NCBI GenBank assembly: GCA_026545765.1
Contig: JAIFAC010000447.1
Span: forward strand, 36,288 to 100,287
Source of the DNA: Plantago major
Lineage: Eukaryota; Streptophyta; Magnoliopsida; Lamiales; Plantaginaceae
Direction: 5' to 3'
Length of the DNA stretch: 64,000 bases
Made by a program: the position numbers and the translations under genes. Numbering within the stretch: the stretch's first letter is position 1; each line of letters starts with the position of its first letter. Under the pieces are notes generated by a model that worked only from the letters and a program-made list of their open reading frames with translations, did no database searches and had not been told where the DNA came from. This document shows, piece after piece, positions 1 to 11,300 of the stretch.

Positions 1-1230
1 GAGTCACATCGCTTGGATTTGAATCCCAGCCGTTGATCCTCTCCAAGCCAAGGGTTGTGACGCTTCGCGAGTGGATGGCTATCAGTACGTCGCATTTAAT
101 GCTCGATGACGCCACATCAATTCCGGCTTGGAACCCCAACTGATGTCGCCCCGATCCAATCCACGCCCTTTACTCGATCTTTCCGAATAACGGACAACCT
201 ATCGGGCCTCTTGGGCTTACGGAGGACTAATTCAACAATCGTCCAACTGATACCTCAGAGGGCTACGCGATCCTAACCGCATCGGATCTATATATCTCGG
301 ATACAAATACCTTTTCCATCTACAGTCCGAGCTATTACATAACTCGGATTGTGGAAGGAAAAGGGGAGAGAGAGATATATCAATTCCTAAGAACACGGAT
401 GACGATCTCAACAAAAGGATTTTTTCTTTTTCGCTTAACGATTCGGACACGCTCCACAACACACTTGTTCTTTTCATAGTTACCAACCATCTTCTACTAA
501 GATACTTGGAAACTAGGGGGACATATGTTGTTACGGACATGTGTCCAATCCGTTAAGGGCGCCATAGAGCGTGTCCTAAAGCGCATCACGGCTTAATTAG
601 CCAATTCAGTACAGGGATGCCAAACGGACCGGGCGAGAGAATCTCGGACGCCACCATCACATCAAGACCAAACGTATAACAGAACTACTGAGGTACTTCC
701 GTGAGACTCTTAGCTCGGACATCCAGAGTTACCCAAGGGCAGATCAACCAGGCAGACAGATATGTCTGAGGGACCAACACGGACCCAACAGGCGGAACAG
801 TACTCAAGTAGGGAAAAGGTCCAAACTACCCTCCCAGGCCCATTGATTAGTATTGGATTACTGTTCACTAATGGGCCATGAGCCAAAGGTAGCATTGGTG
901 TCCAAATCTGAAATGTACACTTGGCATCATCTTGTGAAGCTAACTCATAAGCATGTGATAACTATAAATATGGTACAAGGTCCATGACCTTAAGGTAAGC
1001 AATATCAAGGGAAGAATCCCCAAATATTATCATAATCCCTCATAACTATTACATTGAGAGCTTCCAACTCTCTCTTGAGTAAAGTCTCTTACCGGATTAA
1101 CATAGTAATCCGTAACCCATTCTAACCCCCCCCACTTAGTCCTTTCAGGTACACATACTTGGATCAACACTACTTCGGACCTGAAGTCGGAGGCGGGTCA
1201 TAGACTAGGTTATTTGTGATAGTTTAGTTA
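1..1230. other. Non-coding, GC-richer stretch, probably retrotransposon-derived
   Basis: No reading frame here resembles a known protein. The stretch is visibly richer in G+C than the DNA that follows and carries many scattered TCGGA-type hexamers, which is unlike the AT-rich spacers elsewhere in the window. It ends abruptly where copia gag coding begins, near 1210-1235. That layout would fit an LTR or leader of a different element into which, or beside which, the copia fragment was placed. I could not find a matching second LTR in the window. Confidence 0.35.
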
Positions 1231-1234
1231 GTTA

Positions 1235-1667
1235 GTGTTAGAGGTTTTAGCCCTCAACAAGTATAGTAGTTACAGGATTCTACCTAACTGTTCTTGTGGT
1301 GCTTTGGCCAAATGTGTGTGTGATCTGTTTAAGATAGTAACAGAAACACAGAATCAAGATTGTGGTATGAAGTTCTTGGTTGGCCTGAATGAATCTTTTG
1401 CGCATATTAGAAGTCAATTGCTTATGAATTTGCCTTTACCTTCATTGTCAAAGATTCATTCAATTATGTTACAAGAGCAGAATCAAAGGTGTTTACAGCC
1501 TCACCCTGTTAATTCCATGGCTATGATGAGTGTTAATTCTGAGGCTCACCCTGTTGGTTCTGCAAATGGTAATGGTCAAGCTTGTGCTGTCAACAAGTTT
1601 GTCAAGTTTCAAAACAAGGCCACATTGCTCTCATTGTGATCTGCCAGGCCATACAATTGAATCATGC
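1235..1667 (+). pseudogene. copia gag fragment with zinc knuckle
   Basis: The reading frame from 1235 to 1639 matches the second half of plant copia gag: a CSCGA segment, then KFLVGLNESFAHIRSQLL, the usual conserved gag block. The CCHC knuckle (Cys-x2-Cys-x4-His-x4-Cys) is at 1626-1667 but in a different frame, so a frameshift lies near 1615. The first half of gag, about 150 residues in relatives, is absent. The apparent ATG is only the first Met inside the truncated gag and is not an authentic start. Confidence 0.8.
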
Positions 1668-2016
1668 TTTCAGATTCATGGATTTCCACCAGGCTAGAAG
1701 GATGTTTAATTCCAAGTTTCGTAAGCATGTTTAATGTTCAATATCGAGGAACAATTTCAAGCTTCATCGCAATTACGTCAGACTTGATTCAAATGAGGAT
1801 GGTAATTCTGAGCAGGATTTTACATTTGATCAAAGTGCTTATCACCAATTTTCGCTTTTCGTAAATATCGTCGAGCTAGAAGCAAGCTACATACAAAGAG
1901 AGCTAGTGCAAGGCATCCACCTCACTTCGCTTCCGCAACTAATGAGCAATCGTAAACCGTATTCATAGAAGGTTTTTCCGCATGAATATTTGTGTTGATA
2001 AGCATGTTAAATCCAA

Positions 2017-2815
2017 ATGATTCTCGACATCGGAGCATCAGATCATATGATATGTGATAGTGCTCTTTATTGTGATGTACCTTCTGTTGTTGATATTGAT
2101 ATAAGTTTACCAACTGGTGATCATACTAAAGCAACTCTCATTGGTTATGTTAAGATATTTGATTATTTGGTATTAGAAAATGTTTTATTTTCTCCTGCTT
2201 TTGGTTTTAATTTGCTATCTATATCAAGTCTAACCAAACCAGGAAAACTTGCAGCTTGTTTTATCTCTGACAAATGTTTTTTACATGATTTGAAAACACA
2301 TGTCGATTACTTATGTCAAGTTAAAATGGTCTTTATCATCTCAAAGATTCCTCGATTGTCGCTAAGAATGATCAACCAATGGCACAAAGACTTAGTGCAA
2401 GTTCTAGTGTTTCTACTTCCATTCGCATGCTAGAGTAGGTCATGTACCTTTCAATAAGTTGTGTACTTTGCCTATTTCTGGTGTTTCTCATTGTAATATT
2501 CCATCTACATGTGATGTATGTCAGTTTGCTAGACAAAAGAAGCTGTCTTTTCCTGTAAGAAAATCTTGTACTCATACAAGTTTTGAATTAGTGCATATGG
2601 ACATCTGGGGTCCATTTCATGTTTCTTCTCATGATAATTACAAGTATTTCCTTACTATTGTTGATGATTTTACTAGATGCACTTGGATATGTTTGATGAC
2701 ACATAAATCTGAGGCAAGAAAGCATATTATGGATTTCTGTGTTATGGTCAAAAATCAGTTCAATACTACTGTGAAAAGTATTAGGTCTGACAATGGTCAG
2801 AGTTCCTTTCCATGA
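2017..2815 (+). pseudogene. copia protease and integrase fragments
   Basis: The protease core reads ILDIGASDHM, where functional elements normally have Asp-Ser-Gly, so the Ser after the catalytic Asp is changed to Ile. From about 2425 the GAG-pre-integrase zinc-binding block follows (HARVGH, then C-x2-C in CDVCQFARQKK) in another frame. The integrase core starts near 2580 with HMDIWGPF and continues to the second catalytic block, SIRSDNG, before a stop at 2815. Remnants of the third block (QNGVVERKH) can be read near 2860-2895 in yet another frame. All catalytic blocks are recognisable but never in one frame. Confidence 0.8.
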
Positions 2816-3652
2816 GTTTTATAAGTCTCGTGAATAATTCATCAAAGGTCATGTAGCTACACCGAACAAAATGGTGTAGTAGAGCGCAAACACCAACATA
2901 TTTTACAGTCACAGATCACTTCTATTTCATTCTCATTTACCAAATGAAGTTTTGGTCCGATAGTGTAATGTGCTATTCACATAATAAATAAAGTTACTAT
3001 ATGCTAATTTACAAGGCAAATATCCTTTTCAAATTCTTTACAACAAGCCCTCAGAATTATGATTATATGAGAACTTTTGGCTCATTATGTTATGTTAGTA
3101 CACTAAACACTAATGCATACAAGTTTGACAAGAGAGTCACAAATATGTCTTTCGCTATTGTTTTGGAGTAAAGGGTATAAATGTTATTAGTTGATAATAA
3201 ACAAATTCTTATTTCCGTAAATGTGATTTTTAAAGAAAATGTATTTCCTTTTCATCCAAGTTACATCTCCGATAACATTAGTACTCCCATCGAAAATCAT
3301 GATTCAACATACGCTTTCTATAACTATGAGGTTGAGAAAATTTTCATAACACAATGCCAAGAATGTATTCAACAGGTTAACATCAAGTTGTTAACACTAG
3401 TCCTGCAAAATACCATTATTCATGCACAAACTAGTGATAACACTTTATCGCTCAAAATATTAATGTTGCGTAATCTATCGAGTTTTCGATGCGCTTTTCC
3501 GAGTTGATAGATCATAGTGCATCAAGAAACTAATGTCATTCCACCACGCATAATCAACCAGGAGAAGAACAACACCTGCACATCTACAAGTTTATGAGTG
3601 TGCTCTTCCACCCTCATTAAAGCACACAGAGAAAGCTAATCAAGCATTAGCT

Positions 3653-4822
3653 GTGCACACCACACCTTATCCTATCTCTAATTACTTGTCTACTAACAAA
3701 TTATGTCCTGAATTTGCTTGTTTTACAGCTGCTATTTCTCAAATAGCTGAGCCTAAAACCTTTAAAGAAGCAAATAAGCATCAAGAGTGGCAGCAGGCAA
3801 TGCAAGCTGAGCTCACAACATTAGAGAAAAACAACACTTGGTTACTTACTCATCTACCTACTGGTAAACATACTATAGGATGCAAATGGGTATACAGAGT
3901 AAAGTACAAGTCATATGACTCTATTGAAAGATACAAGGCCAGGCTTGTAGCTAAAGGATACACACAGGAGGAAGGACTGGACTACTTTGAAACATTTTCA
4001 CCTGTCACCAAGTTAACTACTGTGAGAACTTTATTATCAGTAGCTTCAATTAAAAGATGGCATTTATATCAATTAGATGTCAATAATGCTTTTCTACATG
4101 GTGACTTAGATGAGGAAGTATATATGGTTCCCCCTCCTGGTTATTGTCAACCAAATGACAATAGAGTATGCAAGCTTACCAAGTCATTATATGGCCTAAA
4201 ACATGCATCTAGGCAATGGTTTAACAAGCTTACATCTTGTTTATTGAATTTTGGTTACATACAATCTCAGGCTGATAACTCATTGTTTGTTAAACATAGC
4301 ACTAACTCTTTCACAGCTTTAGCTGTTTATGTTGATGATGTCTTAGCAGGAGATGATATAAATGAGATCAACAAGGTGAAAGAACATTTACATGATCAAT
4401 TTACAATCAAGGATCTTGGCAAGCTAAGATACATGCTTGGATTAGAGGTGGCACAGTCAGAAGAAGGGATTGTTCTGACACAAAGAAAATATGCTTTGGA
4501 CTTACTTAAAGAGACAGGTTATTTGGGATGTAAACCTGCATCTACACCAATGGAGAGCAAATCCAGATTAACATCTACAGAGGGCACACCACTACCAGAT
4601 CCATCAGTATACAGAAGATTAATAGGAAGGCTGGTTTATTTAAAGATTACAATACCTGATCTCAGCTTTGCCATTCAAAATTTGAGTCAGTTCATGAGCA
4701 AGCCAACCTCAGCTCATTTGGATGCTGCACACAGAGTACTAAGGTATATAAAGACTGCACCAGGCAAAGGCATCTTGTTATCAAGGAAGAATGGGTTTCA
4801 TTTATGCATACAAGGATGTTGA
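3653..4822 (+). pseudogene. copia reverse transcriptase segment
   Basis: This is the longest open piece of the element, 389 codons. It holds the start of the reverse transcriptase (AMQAELTTLEKNNTW, GCKWVYRVKYKS, ARLVAKGYTQEEGLDYFETFSPV), the QLDVNNAFLHGDL block and the polymerase active site YVDD at 4328-4339. It continues through SLYGLKHASRQWF to the connection region before RNase H. The frame breaks at 4822. The catalytic Asp pair is intact, but without in-frame gag, protease and integrase the element is not autonomous. Confidence 0.9.
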
Positions 4823-5256
4823 TCGGGCTACCCGCCTGCATACAAGGAAAAGTATCACAGATTTACTATATTCATGGGTTCATCATTGATATCTTGGAAA
4901 AGTAAGAAACAACAAATGCTAGCGTAAGTAGCAATCGTTTAATATAGAGCTCTTGCATCCACAAATTGTGAGATTCAATGGTCGTTTCTATTTGCTTAAA
5001 GATCTTGGAGTTGAATTACAAGGACCAAATTTCATATCTACATGCATAAAGAAAGTGCATATTGCCTCGCCAACAACCCAGTACAGCATGAGAGATCCAA
5101 ACACATCGAATTGGACTGTCATTTTATTAGGGAAAAGATTCAATCTAAAGTCATGAAGCTATTCCATATTCCTACAGAGCAAATGACTGCAGATATTATG
5201 ACAAAGCCGCTTGGAGGGCCTCTCTTTATTACACACAGTTCCAAGTTGTCCATGAC
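4823..5256 (+). pseudogene. copia RNase H remnant
   Basis: Fragments of the RNase H domain can be read in changing frames: SLISWKSKKQQ near 4890, a block around 4975-5020, and HERSKHIELDCHFIREKIQ at 5086-5140, which is the conserved C-terminal HIE-type block of copia RNase H. The segment ends with MTADIMTKPLGGPLF, typical of the polyprotein C-terminus. Several frameshifts and stops interrupt it. Confidence 0.75.
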
Positions 5257-5284
5257 TGACATCCATGCTCCAACTGGAGGGGGG

Positions 5285-5611
5285 TATCAAGACTAGAGAC
5301 TGCACAGAAGAAGAAGAAGAAAACAAATTCTGTTATACAGAATTTGTTAAGGCAAAAACGAACAAAACGCACTTCTCTACTATTACGTTTTTGTAATTAG
5401 TTAAAGCACGACTTATACCTTCCGCATAAAGACTTGTACATAGCGGTTAGATTAGAAGTTAGTTAGAAAAGCTATAAAGATAGCTCATCTCTCTGCTTTT
5501 CATATCATCTGATTCATTCATGTTTCTCTTTCATTTTCAATTGTAAAGAAAGGTTACAGTTATTCATCAGAATTTGGTTTGATCAATACAATTCTGTATT
5601 TTCTCAGTTCA
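5285..5611 (+). repeat. 3' LTR of the truncated copia element
   Basis: A purine tract (GGAGGGGGG, about 5276-5284) immediately precedes this segment, as expected for plus-strand priming next to a 3' LTR. The segment ends in ...GTTCA at 5611. Its first bases are TATC rather than the canonical TG, so the left end is either mutated or misplaced by a few bases. There is no second LTR in the window to confirm the limits. Confidence 0.6.
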
Positions 5612-6279
5612 TGTATGTATACTTGTTGGAGCTAAATAAGGCCACGCATAGATCTTATGTTAATTATGTATCAATGTATGTTTGGATATGATTCATTTGA
5701 ATATGCTAAAAGTATCTTCAAGTATCTTTGTTATAACTGAAAACGGAGAAAATCAAACCTGCTAATGCATCGTCACTGATCAAAACGCGTTCCAGCACTC
5801 ACGCGTGAATTCAGCGTTTTGTATTTTTCTAGCATCCGATATATATTATCTCATATTTGGGTCTTTCTTTATTTTGATCTTTTACTTGTATTAATTTCAT
5901 TGGTTAAATAGCCAAAAGATGGGCTATTTTTCTAGCATCCGATATATATTATCTCATAAACTGAGCGTGATGCAACGATTATGTTATTAAGGGTAATCAC
6001 CCCCTTAAAAAGCCTTCTACGTCATATTGTTTCACGACCATCATTCTCTTAAAAGGATAGAGATAAAATTTAATCAATAAATAAATAGTGGATTGAAAAC
6101 GGGTATTGTTTAACGCAATTAAAATCGTATGGCAAACATGATGAGCAATATAACTCGATTAAAACTGAACTTCAACCACGGGACAAACTATATCATTAAT
6201 TATTTGTATACTTTGAAAATCGTATCCAAATTGCTAACCTCCCAAATCCTAATAAGCTCGTCGTTTTTCAATCAAATTT

Positions 6280-6511
6280 ATCGAATCGAATCGAATCAAT
6301 TGTAGATAAAATATAACCAAGGTAACTTAATCGAATCGAATCAATGGAATCGAATCGAATCAATCGAATGAGTTTTCAAATTGAAGCGCTCGTTTTCAAT
6401 CGAATCAAGATCGTGTAAATAAATAAGAAAGAAAAAAAGTTGAAAATAACTCAATTCGATAAATTTTCTTATTTTTCGCATGTAAGACGCCAGTAAATAA
6501 ATAATAAAAAG

Positions 6512-6542
<31 letters not shown>

Positions 6543-6740
6543 TTAACAACAAAGAATAAAGAATAACAACAATAACAATAATAATAATAATATGAATTTA
6601 ATAAATCGAATCGAATCGAACTAAACTAAATGAAGTTTTCATTAAAGATTATAGAGTAAGGCTCGTTTTTTCAAATTAAATTTATCGATCAATTGAATCG
6701 AATCGAATCAATGGAATCGAATCGAATCGAATCAAACGAA
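6280..6740. repeat. TCGAA pentanucleotide arrays
   Basis: Interrupted runs of AATCGAATCGAATC-type sequence recur across this stretch and again near 7433-7452. Each run is short (three to six units) and separated by ordinary AT-rich sequence. Confidence 0.8.
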
Positions 6741-7324
6741 TAAATCGAATGAATCAAATCAAACGAATCAAGAAATTACATTTGTCCCATTTTTTAATAA
6801 TAATGAATACTACATCCATTCCATTAATAAATTGTAAGAGACTTTTTTCCTGACGCCGATCAGATTATCAGAAATTACACAAAAGAATATAATAAAATTA
6901 TATTATAAAAATAAATTAAGTATATTTGACTAACATAACTTTGTTTTATACTTTTTTTGCGTAATTTGTAGCTTTTTTGACTTTAGTTTGGTATAACTTG
7001 TTTTTTATTTATTAAGCTCGTAAAAACTCAACGACGCTTCGAAGCTTACTTTATTGTTTCTAATATCTTCCAATAAAAGAATACGCCGATTTTTTGTTAG
7101 AGATGACGCATAAAGTATGTGAACCATGAATTTGACTTCGTGCCTCGTAGCTTATCTTAACTCAACTTTTACTAGAAAGAAGAATTCAATCGTAATTATA
7201 CTTTTTATTTCATCGATCTACTAAAAGTCGTTAAAAGAAAGAAAGAAAAGGTTGAAAATATCTCAATCGGATAAATTTTCTTATTTTCCTCGCATAAAGC
7301 ATTTTGCCATAGAATAAACGATAA

Positions 7325-7325
<1 letters not shown>

Positions 7326-7376
<51 letters not shown>
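7326..7376. repeat. AAT trinucleotide microsatellite
   Basis: About sixteen uninterrupted AAT units. A shorter, interrupted AAT tract lies near 6518-6545. Confidence 0.95.
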
Positions 7377-8144
7377 TGAATTTTAATGAACTTAAGAGAA
7401 ATTGAATCAAGAGAAATGAATCAAGACGAATTTAATCGAATCGAATCGAATGAGCTGAGACTAAATATTGCAGTACTACAATAGTATGTTATAAGTATGT
7501 AGGTAGTTGGTTTCCCCCGGTTGAATAATGGTACAATAAATGTGGAATAGAAAGTTTTAGTTTGGAGTGGAATGTTTTGTTGGGTGTGCTGATGTGAGCT
7601 CCTCTTATCTAATTAATGAATAAATTTATGTACTTATTATACTTTAAATAAACTATTGAATTTTTTAAAACATGATCGAAAATAAATTGAGCTAACGAAG
7701 GAAGAATAATTGGCCTTGTTTTTATCTCCTTGGAGATGATATAAACATGGTACCTGTTGTTAAGTACTTGAAGTATAATAAGAAATGAATCACTTTTTTT
7801 ACTTTACGGCATACTGTAGAATTTAAAATTAAGATGTTTAAAATGATTATTATCTCCCTTTGAAATTATTATGTTTTGTGTTGATATGTTTGTGTGTTTT
7901 GTTTTCTTTAACAAAAAGAATATACGCTAGGATAGATAGCTCAATGTTTCCAAATTGAGCCTTCTGACTTCGTTGATAACTAAAATGTCCAAAAGCTGCT
8001 GCCTGATTCAGTATTGGTTGATTGAAATAAATGAGGAAGGTGACTTGACTGACTATTTGGTGTAAATTGCAAAAGCTGATTCATTTTAGTTAATAAGTTG
8101 GATTTTGGAGGACACGATTTGTAATTTAAATGGGAGTTCTCGCC

Positions 8145-8152
8145 TATATATA
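8145..8152 (+). promoter_or_regulatory. TATA box of the ATPase-like gene
   Basis: TATATATA lies 187 bp upstream of the chosen ATG at 8339 and is followed by a pyrimidine-rich leader. Spacing suggests a transcript start near 8175-8185. The position is inferred from sequence only. Confidence 0.55.
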
Positions 8153-8338
8153 CAGACACTTCCCGTTGATCTCTACATTCAACTCTCACTAAACCAATTA
8201 ACCAAACCTTGTTTGTTGCTCTCTCTGTATTCACCATGTCTTAGCCATTACATTCTTTCCTCAGCTTCACTTTTCTCTGTATTTTCAATTCAAGCATCCT
8301 TCTCATCTTTAACTTGTCAAACTGTTACATTTATAATC

Positions 8339-11300
8339 ATGTCTGATTCCATAATACTTAACGCGAGCTTCGATGTTGAAGCTCAACAATCTCTACTGGA
8401 GGAAATTGTTGCTGAAGATCAGATAGCATCCCAAGAACTCGAAACTCGTGATGGAACCGCAAGATCGAAGACCTGGGGGAGGCTTTTCTTGCTTCTCCGT
8501 TCGGTTCAAGTCTTCAAATTAGCTTCCTCTGATCCTACTCCAAGGTTATTTCCTCCGTCGCCGGTAGCCCTGTTGCCACCGACGAGATCATACTCACCCA
8601 AATTCAGGTATATTGCTTCATAAAATCTCCATTTCTCATTCGAGTTAACTCCGTTTTGTTTTGGTGGTTTAGGCCGGCAGTGGTTTAGGGAGGTGGAGGA
8701 TGAGATTTAGAGAGAATATGAAGAGAGAGTGGTTTGGTAATTGTGAGAGGATGATAGATGAAGTGGGTATATAAAAGGGTACAATTGACATTTTACAAGG
8801 AGATTTTGGGTGACTTTTTATGAATTGGTACCGGTCTCTGGACATGGATGTCACAAGGCCTTTTGTTTTCTTCTTGTTATTATGTTCCTCTGTATTTGTT
8901 CATTAAAATTTTCTAGTTTTCTGTTATTCTTGTTTTTTGTTAGTTAGTAATAATGTGATACTGTTTCATTTGATTTTGTTTCTTCTTTTGTACACTTTAG
9001 CCTGTTATCCTTTGTTTCTTCAAAGTCTACTTTCTTTTATTTTTATGTTTTGGCCTATTTGGTTTGCTAGTTCAATTACGTAATGCTGGTGAGCTAATAG
9101 TACTTTTCGGTTCATCAGGAGACGGTTATAGCAGCAGCAGTTGAGATTTCGGCAGAATCAGTTGAGGATACTGTTGCTCAGGTTCAGAACATCAATATCG
9201 AGCTCCAAAGCTTGTCTCAAAGGCTTATAACTGAAATTGTTAAGGATAAGAACTTGCAGGATCTTGATAATTTTGGAGGAGTTGAGGGAGTAGCAGTAGC
9301 ACTCAACTCAGATTTGGATAACGGGATCGGAATCTCCACAGTTCCGGAAGCCAACCGATGCATCAATCCAGACCAGGTTCAAATCTTGATAATCACTGTC
9401 CTCAAGTGTTTCTTAGGGGCCTGCAAGAATTACACGGTCCTATTACTTGCTGTTGCTGCAGCGTTGTCCGTGGTATTCGGAATCAATGAGAAAGGTGGAT
9501 ATGCCGGTTGGTTTGATGGAGCCACTGTCATATTCACCATCTTTTTACTCATCGTTGGGACAACCATACTTGATTGTCTGAAAGAAATCAAGTTTGACAA
9601 GAGCTTCAGGAACTTGATAGAAAGCCGGATGAAGGTTCGAGTAATCAGAGGAGGAGCCCATTCGGTTGTTCCTGCAAATGAGCTCCAGGTTGGCGATATA
9701 GTGTTTCTTCGAAAGGGAGAACAAGTTCCGTGTGATGGTATATTTGTGCCAGGTGATCAGTCACTTCAACTTGAAGGACCAGCCGAATCCAACATGATGA
9801 TCAGCGTGGAAAATCCATTCTTGTTTTATGGTTCTAGAGTGATCAATGGAAGTTGCCGGATGATTGTGACATCCGTGGGGAAGTACACGACATGGGGTGA
9901 GATGATGTCTAAATCGATGGATTCATCAGACAAAATGTGCGAATTTGAGTTGTACCTACATAAGTTGAATACTTGCATACACTTATCCGGGCTTTTGATA
10001 TCCATCCTCATTGTTGTTGTATTGTTTCTCCGCTACAAAGAGGGCAAGTTAGACGATGAAAATGGATTTAGACCGGAGATGAAGGGAGAGCCATCTCAAG
10101 TGAAAACAATCACGGATGCGATCAAGGGTATTGTCATTGGATCAAGTGGGAGGGCGAGAGTGTTAATAGCTTTGTTGAGTGTTTCGTTGATCGGAATTAT
10201 GGAGGGTATGCCTTTTGTGATCTCTCTTGCAGTCGCTATCTGGAATGCCAAAACTCTAATAGCCCATAAGGCCTCCGCTAGAGATTACCTAGCCTTTGTT
10301 AAGATGGCATCTGTCACAGCCATTTGTACAGACAAGTTTGGGGGGTTGACAGAGCACGAGAACGTGGTCAGCAAACTCTATATTGGTGAAGAGTTTGTGA
10401 ATGAAAGCACTATAGTATCTCCTGATGTTCTTGAAAGATTACGTGATGGTATTGGTACATTACGTCTTGTACCACTGCAAGACTGTGAGTCCAAGGTAGA
10501 ACCTCTTGTCTCATGGGCTGAGGCGAAGCTGGGTATGAAAACAGAATCGTTGAGTGAGGAGTTCAAGATCATAAGATGCAATGGGTGTAACCCCTTCAAA
10601 GAATGTTGCCAGGTGTTGCTTGAAAAGAATGGGACGGCAAAATACTTGCACTACAAAGGACCTCCATTCAAAATGCTAACATCGTGTTCAGCGTACTATG
10701 ATGCCAATGGGAAAGTGCAACAGATAGATGACCGAAGGAAGAGCATGTTGGAGACTGCAATTCGACGGATGCAAGCCGAAGACAAAGCAGAAGTGATTGC
10801 ATATGCTTGTAAAGACGAGGAGGCATCATCAGTTGAGTCGAACAGCTTAATCTTCTTGGGAATGATTAGCTTGATCAACACGAAAGGGGAAGACACAAAG
10901 AGGGCTGTCAAAACATTAACCAAGGAGGAGTTAGGACCATTATCGCCTCCGGAGATGATATTGCAGTACTTGAAACAATTTGCCAGAAATGTGGGCTTGT
11001 GACTGATGAATTAGAGAATCTGGTGCTTTCGGCTGAAGAGTTTAGGGCCTGGAACGATGAAGAGAGAAAGAACAAGGTTGAAAAGATATGCGCTGTAGGA
11101 AATTGCCTCCCATCTGATAAAGTGCTTCTAGTCAAGTGTTTGAGAGAGAGAGGTGATGTTGTGGCGCTAGTAGGGCAGCGAACTTTGGATGCTCCAGCAC
11201 TCAAACAAGCTGATATTGGGCTCACATTTGGGACTTGGAGCTCCGAGGTGGCAAGGGGGAGCGCTCACATCAACATATGGGACGGCGACTTCAGTTTCCT

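Larger units (their letters stand above)
1235..5611 (+). mobile_element. Ty1/copia retrotransposon, 5'-truncated and frameshifted
   Basis: Domains follow the copia order on the plus strand: gag C-terminal half, CCHC zinc knuckle, aspartic protease, GAG-pre-integrase, integrase core, reverse transcriptase, RNase H, polypurine tract and 3' LTR. The 5' LTR, primer-binding site and gag N-terminus are missing; unrelated DNA lies upstream of about 1230. The protein is broken into at least six pieces by frameshifts and stops, so the copy cannot encode a working polyprotein. Integrase preceding reverse transcriptase places it in Ty1/copia rather than Ty3/gypsy. The LTR-like end is about 330 bp. Confidence 0.9.
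5612..8100. other. AT-rich spacer with microsatellite arrays
   Basis: No gene is visible. A 34-bp perfect direct repeat occurs at 5822-5855 and 5925-5958. Imperfect TCGAA pentamer arrays lie near 6280-6375, 6690-6740 and 7433-7452, and AAT arrays near 6518-6545 and 7326-7376. Sequence around 6425-6480 is repeated with changes around 7232-7302. Confidence 0.7.

Noticed and set aside
232-895. Minus-strand open frames near the left end
   Set aside because: No domain similarity; likely chance frames in repeat-derived DNA.
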